Positions 58,841-64,000 of a stretch of 64,000 nt of DNA are shown in pieces (position 1 is the first letter of the stretch; the number at the start of each line of letters is the position of its first letter). Source of the stretch: Salipiger abyssi. Lineage in GTDB: Bacteria; Pseudomonadota; Alphaproteobacteria; Rhodobacterales; Rhodobacteraceae. The stretch is taken from positions 1,426,001 through 1,490,000 of the forward strand of contig NZ_CP015093.1 of NCBI RefSeq assembly GCF_001975705.1. Reading direction: 5' to 3'. The notes under the pieces were generated by a model that saw only the letters and a list, made by a program, of their open reading frames with translations, had not been told where the DNA came from and made no database searches. A program made the translations under genes and the position numbers.

Positions 58841-61800
58841 TCAGGCCAGCAGATCGAAGGTTTCGCCAGTGGCCGCGATGGTCAGGCTGATCTCGTCGAG
58901 CGCCGCGCCATCGACCAGCGCAAACAGGATCTGACCTGTCGGCACATGGGTCACGAAAGCTTCGTCGATCCCGTCGTTTCCGGCCCCGGCCGTCGCGGCG
59001 GTCTGGACCAGGAAATCAGCCGCCGAGGTCGCCGCCCCGCCAAAGATCAGCGTGTCCTCGGTGCTGAAATCGGCGATCCAGTCGGTGCCGTGCCCGGCAT
59101 GGCCCGAATGGTACACACGGTCCTGGCCCGCGCCGGTGTGGATCTGGTCGTTGCCGAACCCGCCGTTGAGGAAGTCGTTACCCGCATTGCCGTAAAGCGT
59201 GTCGCCAAGCGCCCCGCCCGACACCACGTCGTTGCCGCTCTGACCGGCAAGGAAATCGGCACCGGCATCGCCCGAAAGCTGGTCGTCGCCCTCCATGCCA
59301 AAGATCCGGTCGTTGCCCGCGCCGCCCGACACCGAGTCGTCGCCTGCGCCGGCATAGACCACGTCGGACAGATCCGCCTCGCTGCTGCCGCCAAAGATCA
59401 GATCGTCGCCCTCGCCGCCGTTCAGCGTATCGGCGCCATCCAGGCCACTGAGACGATCGTTCTCAGAGGTACCCAGAAGACGGTCGGCCCCGGCGGTGCC
59501 CGTCTGGACGGTGATGTCGTCCAGCTCGTAGATCGCCGTGTTGCCGTCACCCTCATAGGCGACGAGGATCTGCGCGCTTCCCGTCAGGCTTTCTTCGGCC
59601 GGGATGAAGGCGATGGTTTCGGGGCTGATATTTCCCGATGCCTCGCTGTCGATATAGTTGACATAGTCCGGCGCCGAAGGGTCCGAGATATCGAAGACGA
59701 ACACGCCGTTGTCGCGCTCGAGCCCGACGAAGAGCATCATGCGCCCTTCGACCTCGCCCACCGCGACCGCCTCGGGCTCGACGCCCTTGTCATCGGAGCG
59801 GTCGTCGAAATCGCCTTCGTCCTGATTGAACAGGTCGGGGCGGATTTCGGCGATCAGGCGCGACAGCATCGAGGCGCTGTCGAACACGATGGTGCCATCG
59901 GCGCTGTAGATGGTGAAGCTGCGGCTGCCGTAGTGATAAAGCTCGTCGTAATCGCCATCACCATCGGTGTCGCCCAGATCCGTCCGCACATGCAGGCGCC
60001 CCAGAACCTCGTTGTCCTGAAGCAGCTCGGCATTCGGGAAGGCGCTCGGGTCGAGATCGAGATCGTTGACACGGGCCTCGGTATCGTCGCGCGCGTCGCC
60101 TTCGTTGGCGGTGACGAAATAAAGCGCGCCGCCGGTCTCGAAGGAGGCAATGGCGTCGGGTTGGCGCATGCCGTAGAGGTTGTCATAGTTCTGAAGGTTG
60201 ATCGCGCCGTCCCGGTTCGACGCGTCGAGCGCGTTCTCGGGCAGGCTGCGGTCGATCACGCCAAAGCTGCGGATCTCGGTGATCGCGTTGGTCGCCATGT
60301 CGATCACCGCATAGGCGTTGGCTTCCTGAAGGGTCACCCAGGCGACGCTGCCATCGGGGCTGACAGCGATGTATTCCGGCTCCACATCGGCGCTGACGCT
60401 CACCCCTGGCTCGAGCAGGATGCCCTGCGCCCGCAGCGCCTCTTCGCTGCCGTCGAACGCGTCGAAGCCCAGCGTCGTGGCGCTGGCCGTCGCCGGATCG
60501 GCGAGCCCGCGAATGATCGACACCGATCCGGCGGGGTTGCTGCCGCCTGTGGGTTCGCCCTCGTTGGCCACGAGAATGGCGCTGCCGTCGGGGGTAAAGG
60601 TCACCATGTCGGGCAGGTTGCCGACCTCGACAGTGTTGAGCAGCGTACCGTCGGTGTCGAAAAGCGCGATGACCCCGTTCATGGCCGATCCGTCACCGGC
60701 CTCGCGCGCCACTGCGGCAGCGATCAGGCCGTTCGACACGGCAACCGACTGGACCCCGTCGAAATCGGCGATGACGCTGAGGTCGAAACTGGTGACGAGC
60801 GCTTGCGTGCTCAGGTCGAAGACGTCGATACGATCCTGCGCACCGTTGGTGACATAGGCCATGCCGTTGTCGGTGCTGACCACCTCGGAACCGCCGGTGA
60901 AAAGCTCGGTTTCGCCGCTCTCCAGCTGGCCCAGGCGGGTGATCTCGACGGTGCTGTCCGGCACGTCCAGGGTGATCGCGTCGATGCCGCCGTTCTGCGC
61001 CAGCTGCACGATGCGGGTATCGTTCGCGATATCCAGCTCGGGCGTGCCGAACGCGGTGTCCTCGGTACCGTGATGGGACTGGAAATACTCAGCGAAGGCC
61101 TGCTGTTCGCCCAGAAGGTTACCGGCCTCTCCGTCCGCCGTGGTAGACCCGTTGTCCGTCACATAGGCGATGTCGGTGGCGAGTTCCTGGAACGGATAGC
61201 CATCGCCATTGTTGTCGACCAGGAAGTTCAGCGTCACCATCCGCACCGTGGCGGGCGCCGCTGCGGTGAGTTCACCGTCTTCGACGATGATGATGTCGGC
61301 GCCGGTTGCGGGATCGACAAGCGCGACGGTCTGCACCCGGCTTCCGACCACCTCGACCTGCGGCATGCCGGTTGCGGGATCCATGATGTAGTTGCCCTCC
61401 GCGTCGGTGGCGAGCACCTGCGCGGGCTGGGTTTCGTCGAAGGAGAAGCGCATGCCACTGATCTGCGGGAACCGGCCCGGAGTGTTGCCCGCCGCGGTGT
61501 CGGTGTCGGCCACCCCATGCTCCAGCAGCATCAGCAGCGCCTGCGGGGTCAGCGTGACCAGCGCCAGGCTGTTGTCAAAGCGCAGCGAGTTCTCGACATC
61601 GAGCTGCGAGAGCACGCCATCGCCCTCATTCAGGCCGGCATTGTCCGACCCGCCGATTTCAGCGCGGATACCGCCGCCGTTGCGCATCGAGATATCGACG
61701 CTCGCATCGGCATTGCGGGCCGCCTCGAGCGCCGCATCGGCAGCGAGGTTGCCAAGGTTGCTTTCCTCGGTGCGCACCGTGCCGCGGCGCCCATCCAGAA

Positions 61801-63454
61801 AGACCTCGTGATAGCCGTAGACGATGGCATCGCGCGCCTCGACGATGTCGGTCACCGCCTGGGTCAGATCCGACACGATGTCGGCGGCGGTCGAGAGGCC
61901 GATTGCGGCGCTGGCGGTCGGGGCCACGTCGCCCAGCGCGTCGGCGCCCGGGAGCTGCCCGCGCAGCAGGCCGGCGGGCTGATCGCTGGTATGAATGTTG
62001 AGATAGACGTTGCCGGCCTCCAGGTCGGCCAGCTCTGCATCGGTCAGCAGGAAGCGGCCTTCATAGCTGCCCGATCCGTCGCCGTTGTCGCTCACGGTCA
62101 GCGCGCGCAGCACACCGCCATTGGTGCCGGCGGCGCCGGTATGCAGATGGATCGCGTCGATCGGATTGCCCTCGGCGTCGACGCCCTCGGGGCTGACATC
62201 CTGAAGGGTGCCGACATCCTCGAAGCTGCCCTCGACCACCAGGACATTGCCGTCGACGAACATGCTGAAGGCGCCGTTCGCCGCGCCATCGGCGACGTCA
62301 TGCACCTGCTGGGCCTCGCTGGTCGCGACATTCAGCGCCCCGGTCACGGTGCCGACCGTTTCCAGCAACACCTCGTCATTGGCGGCATAGGCGCCAGAGA
62401 CTGTCGCGTCGATGCTGTCCGGGTCGATGACACCGTTGTCGTCGAACTCGACGACCAGCCGGCCCAGATAGCTGTATTCGCCATCGGTGGACACGATCAC
62501 CACCGGGTTGCCGTCGGCATCGGTGCCCATGACCGGGTATCCGCGATCCGCGGTGTCGCCGTCGAGCAGCGTGTCGGTTTCATCGGCCTGAAGGGTGTTC
62601 GAGCCACCGGCGATGATGATGTCCACGCCGTGCAGCAACGTCGCCAGCTCTTCCTCCAGCGCGATCTGCTGAAGGTGCGAGGTGAGAATGATCTTGTTGA
62701 CGCCCTCGGCGATCAGTGTGTCGATCACCGGCTGCAAGACAGCCGCCAGGGCCGCCATGTCGTTCACGCCGCCGGTGGTTTCCTGCGCGCCGCCGGTCGA
62801 GGAGATGGTCTCGATCAGCTGCGTGGTGGCACCCACCACGCCGATGCGCTCGCCGTTCTCGACGATGATCGTCGAGGGCGCGATATCTGCCGTGGCGACA
62901 CCTGCGGCCAGATCCGCCGCGCTTTCGTTATAGCTGTCCGAGGTCAGGATCTCCGAGGTGAAGGCCCCGCCCAGCGCACCGTCAGCGCTGAAATCAATAT
63001 TCGAGGTGAGATAGGGGAAGGTCGCGCCGATCCATTCGATCACGCCGTCGCCGCCCTCGGACTGGATGATCTCGGAAAATGCCGTGGTACCCGGATCGAA
63101 CTCGTGGTTGCCGACAGCGGAGGCATCGAAGCCGATCACGTTCATGATCGAGATATCGACCCGCCCGGCACCGCGCCCGGCATCAATGGTCAGACCCTGC
63201 GCCGCGAGATCCTCGCCCAGCAGCTCCTGATAATAACGCCCGAGGGCCGCGCTCAGCGTCCCGCCCATCGAGAAATCCGCAGCCGTGGAAAAGAACGGAC
63301 CCGGAATGTAGTTGTCGCCCGCCGAAATGGTGATCGAGTTGGCAAAGGTTCCGTCCAGTGCGTCTTCGATCGCGGCAAAGGTCGCGGCGCGGCCCAGGGC
63401 CTCGACACCGCCCTCGAGATCGTTGGCGTGGAGCAGCTGCAAAGTATAGGTCAT
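58841..63454 (-). CDS. Secreted multi-domain 5'-nucleotidase-type RTX protein with CHRD and choice-of-anchor I domains
   Basis: 1537-aa extracellular protein. Residues ~1-360 form a metallophosphatase (LLHANDLEGGVEAL, GNHEFDPG, ILTSHLQQI). At ~375-500 lies a CHRD domain (IHLHTGAAGTNGGVLRAL ... LNIHTSDQPAGLLRGQLPG). From ~510 to 820 comes the 5'-nucleotidase C-terminal domain (SMRNGGGIRAEIG, RFSFDETQP). Then ~840-1330 is a beta-propeller-like choice-of-anchor I domain, and ~1345-1480 RTX repeats (GGEGDDLIFGG, GGAGNDRIFG). There is no signal peptide, as for type I secretion. The protein could release phosphate from extracellular nucleotides (inference). The first metal motif has Glu in place of the usual His (NDLE for NDxH). 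Confidence 0.9.
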   Translation of the reverse strand: MTYTLQLLHANDLEGGVEALGRAATFAAIEDALDGTFANSITISAGDNYIPGPFFSTAADFSMGGTLSAALGRYYQELLGEDLAAQGLTIDAGRGAGRVDISIMNVIGFDASAVGNHEFDPGTTAFSEIIQSEGGDGVIEWIGATFPYLTSNIDFSADGALGGAFTSEILTSDSYNESAADLAAGVATADIAPSTIIVENGERIGVVGATTQLIETISSTGGAQETTGGVNDMAALAAVLQPVIDTLIAEGVNKIILTSHLQQIALEEELATLLHGVDIIIAGGSNTLQADETDTLLDGDTADRGYPVMGTDADGNPVVIVSTDGEYSYLGRLVVEFDDNGVIDPDSIDATVSGAYAANDEVLLETVGTVTGALNVATSEAQQVHDVADGAANGAFSMFVDGNVLVVEGSFEDVGTLQDVSPEGVDAEGNPIDAIHLHTGAAGTNGGVLRALTVSDNGDGSGSYEGRFLLTDAELADLEAGNVYLNIHTSDQPAGLLRGQLPGADALGDVAPTASAAIGLSTAADIVSDLTQAVTDIVEARDAIVYGYHEVFLDGRRGTVRTEESNLGNLAADAALEAARNADASVDISMRNGGGIRAEIGGSDNAGLNEGDGVLSQLDVENSLRFDNSLALVTLTPQALLMLLEHGVADTDTAAGNTPGRFPQISGMRFSFDETQPAQVLATDAEGNYIMDPATGMPQVEVVGSRVQTVALVDPATGADIIIVEDGELTAAAPATVRMVTLNFLVDNNGDGYPFQELATDIAYVTDNGSTTADGEAGNLLGEQQAFAEYFQSHHGTEDTAFGTPELDIANDTRIVQLAQNGGIDAITLDVPDSTVEITRLGQLESGETELFTGGSEVVSTDNGMAYVTNGAQDRIDVFDLSTQALVTSFDLSVIADFDGVQSVAVSNGLIAAAVAREAGDGSAMNGVIALFDTDGTLLNTVEVGNLPDMVTFTPDGSAILVANEGEPTGGSNPAGSVSIIRGLADPATASATTLGFDAFDGSEEALRAQGILLEPGVSVSADVEPEYIAVSPDGSVAWVTLQEANAYAVIDMATNAITEIRSFGVIDRSLPENALDASNRDGAINLQNYDNLYGMRQPDAIASFETGGALYFVTANEGDARDDTEARVNDLDLDPSAFPNAELLQDNEVLGRLHVRTDLGDTDGDGDYDELYHYGSRSFTIYSADGTIVFDSASMLSRLIAEIRPDLFNQDEGDFDDRSDDKGVEPEAVAVGEVEGRMMLFVGLERDNGVFVFDISDPSAPDYVNYIDSEASGNISPETIAFIPAEESLTGSAQILVAYEGDGNTAIYELDDITVQTGTAGADRLLGTSENDRLSGLDGADTLNGGEGDDLIFGGSSEADLSDVVYAGAGDDSVSGGAGNDRIFGMEGDDQLSGDAGADFLAGQSGNDVVSGGALGDTLYGNAGNDFLNGGFGNDQIHTGAGQDRVYHSGHAGHGTDWIADFSTEDTLIFGGAATSAADFLVQTAATAGAGNDGIDEAFVTHVPTGQILFALVDGAALDEISLTIAATGETFDLLA

Positions 63455-63722
63455 TCTAGAGGTCCTCGGAGAAAACAGTCGCGCGAACCGCTAGCAACCG
63501 GATGTAAACGTTTCTTAACTTCCGGATGCGACCTTTGTGACATGACGCGGGGCACCCGCCATGCCGGCCCGGCCCGCGCGGGGATCGCCCTACGCAAGCA
63601 CGGGTGCCACAGCCGCCGCGATCCGCTGCACAGGCATGCAGGCGGCGCCTGAGAGCCGAGAAAGCGCTCCGTTTCGTGCCAGACTCTTGATTTGCGGCGG
63701 CAACGAGCGCAGCTTATCCAGT
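63455..63722. other. Divergent promoter region at the right end
   Basis: 268 bp between the divergent RTX nucleotidase and DUF2794 genes. Nothing coding was recognised. An AT-rich patch near 63500-63525 may hold the nucleotidase promoter, but no box could be assigned. Confidence 0.4.
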
Positions 63723-64000
63723 ATGAACAGCCTTACTCCTTTTCCGGGGCGCGGGGGCGCGAGCGACGTCGTTGCCTTTCACCGGACTGAGCTGAACGTC
63801 ATCCTGTCGCTCTACGGCCGCATGGTCGCGGCCGGGGAATGGCGCGATTACGGAATTTCCTCGCTGCGCGACGTGGCGGTGTTCTCTGTCTTCCGGCGCA
63901 CCGCCGAAAACCCGCTCTACCGTATCGAGAAACGCCCCAAGCTGCGCAGCAGGCAGGGCGAATACGCGGTGATCGGCATGGACGGGCAGGTGCTGAAACG
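63723..64000 (+). CDS. DUF2794 family protein (partial, runs off the window)
   Basis: The first 92 codons are visible. VVAFHRTELNVILSLYGRMVAAGEWRDYGISSLRDVAVFSVFRRTAENPLYRIEKRPKL is the DUF2794 signature of alphaproteobacteria, and VIGMDGQVLKR is near the usual C-terminus (~110-120 aa). Only the last few residues should be missing. Function is unknown. Confidence 0.85.
   Translation, partial: MNSLTPFPGRGGASDVVAFHRTELNVILSLYGRMVAAGEWRDYGISSLRDVAVFSVFRRTAENPLYRIEKRPKLRSRQGEYAVIGMDGQVLK

Noticed and set aside
58616..63652. A 1678-codon open frame on the + strand opposite the RTX nucleotidase
   Set aside because: It is the antisense shadow of a clear multi-domain gene. Its translation lacks any domain motif and is biased to Arg, Asp, Val and Gly as expected from the complementary strand of GC-rich repeats.

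Overview
The window is high-GC alphaproteobacterial DNA, most likely from a Rhodobacterales (Roseobacter-type) chromosome. Supporting signs are DUF1467 next to methylmalonyl-CoA epimerase, DUF2794, a GSCFA protein, an NDUFA9-like protein, type-I-secreted RTX proteins, several TRAP transporters, and a pca locus with both PcaQ-type and PcaR/PcaU-type regulators. No insertion sequence, integrase, CRISPR array or rRNA was seen. One tRNA gene, tRNA-Leu(CAG), is present. The genus cannot be fixed from the sequence alone.

Layout. 0.3-8 kb: a CapD/FlaA1-type nucleotide-sugar dehydratase, a LOG-family protein, a PLP-dependent threonine dehydratase-like enzyme, an RTX-repeat esterase and two GDSL/GSCFA-type proteins. 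8-12 kb: late cobalamin genes (cobS, cobT, cobU on one strand; a cobC-like phosphatase and cobD on the other). 12-19.8 kb: housekeeping and small genes (response regulator, methylmalonyl-CoA epimerase, DUF1467, nitroreductase, DUF167, M48 lipoprotein protease, three tandem cysteine-rich DUF6455-like genes, NDUFA9-like protein, tRNA). Two genes in this stretch are broken by single-base frameshifts: a CysZ/EI24-like membrane protein and a phosphotransferase.

20-58.7 kb is a large catabolic region. At 20-30 kb are an amidohydrolase/Rieske-ferredoxin operon facing a MarR regulator, then a set whose four families match the phthalate 4,5-dioxygenase pathway: Rieske oxygenase, PDR-type reductase, Gfo/Idh/MocA diol dehydrogenase and 4,5-dihydroxyphthalate decarboxylase-like protein. 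An FMN-dependent alpha-hydroxyacid dehydrogenase and an unknown 150-aa protein lie among them. A fused TAXI-type TRAP permease (30 kb) has its probable binding protein 16 kb away (48 kb). At 33-44 kb one eight-gene operon joins a hydantoinase-type HyuA/HyuB pair, a DctPQM TRAP transporter, a two-cysteine Asp/Glu-racemase/maleate-isomerase-like enzyme, a benzoylformate-decarboxylase-like ThDP enzyme and a D-2-hydroxyacid dehydrogenase; its substrate is unknown. Then come nadC, an aldehyde dehydrogenase, IclR and MarR regulators and a universal stress protein. From 50.6 to 58.7 kb lies a full set of protocatechuate 3,4-cleavage genes: pcaR-like, pcaIJF, pcaQ-like, pcaDCHGB.

How the parts fit. 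Phthalate-type chemistry would yield protocatechuate, which the pca genes take to succinyl-CoA and acetyl-CoA. The FMN dehydrogenase, D-2-hydroxyacid dehydrogenase, ThDP decarboxylase and aldehyde dehydrogenase together resemble a mandelate-type side chain route and could feed an aryl carboxylate into the ring pathway (inference). A short palindrome, TTAG-N4-CTAA, recurs in front of the reductase, oxygenase, TAXI permease, aldehyde dehydrogenase, TAXI binding protein and universal stress genes, and overlaps the start codon of the 47.9-kb MarR gene. This suggests one MarR regulon spanning the region.

58.8-64 kb: a 1537-aa secreted 5'-nucleotidase-type RTX protein with an inserted CHRD domain, and the start of a DUF2794 gene cut by the window edge.
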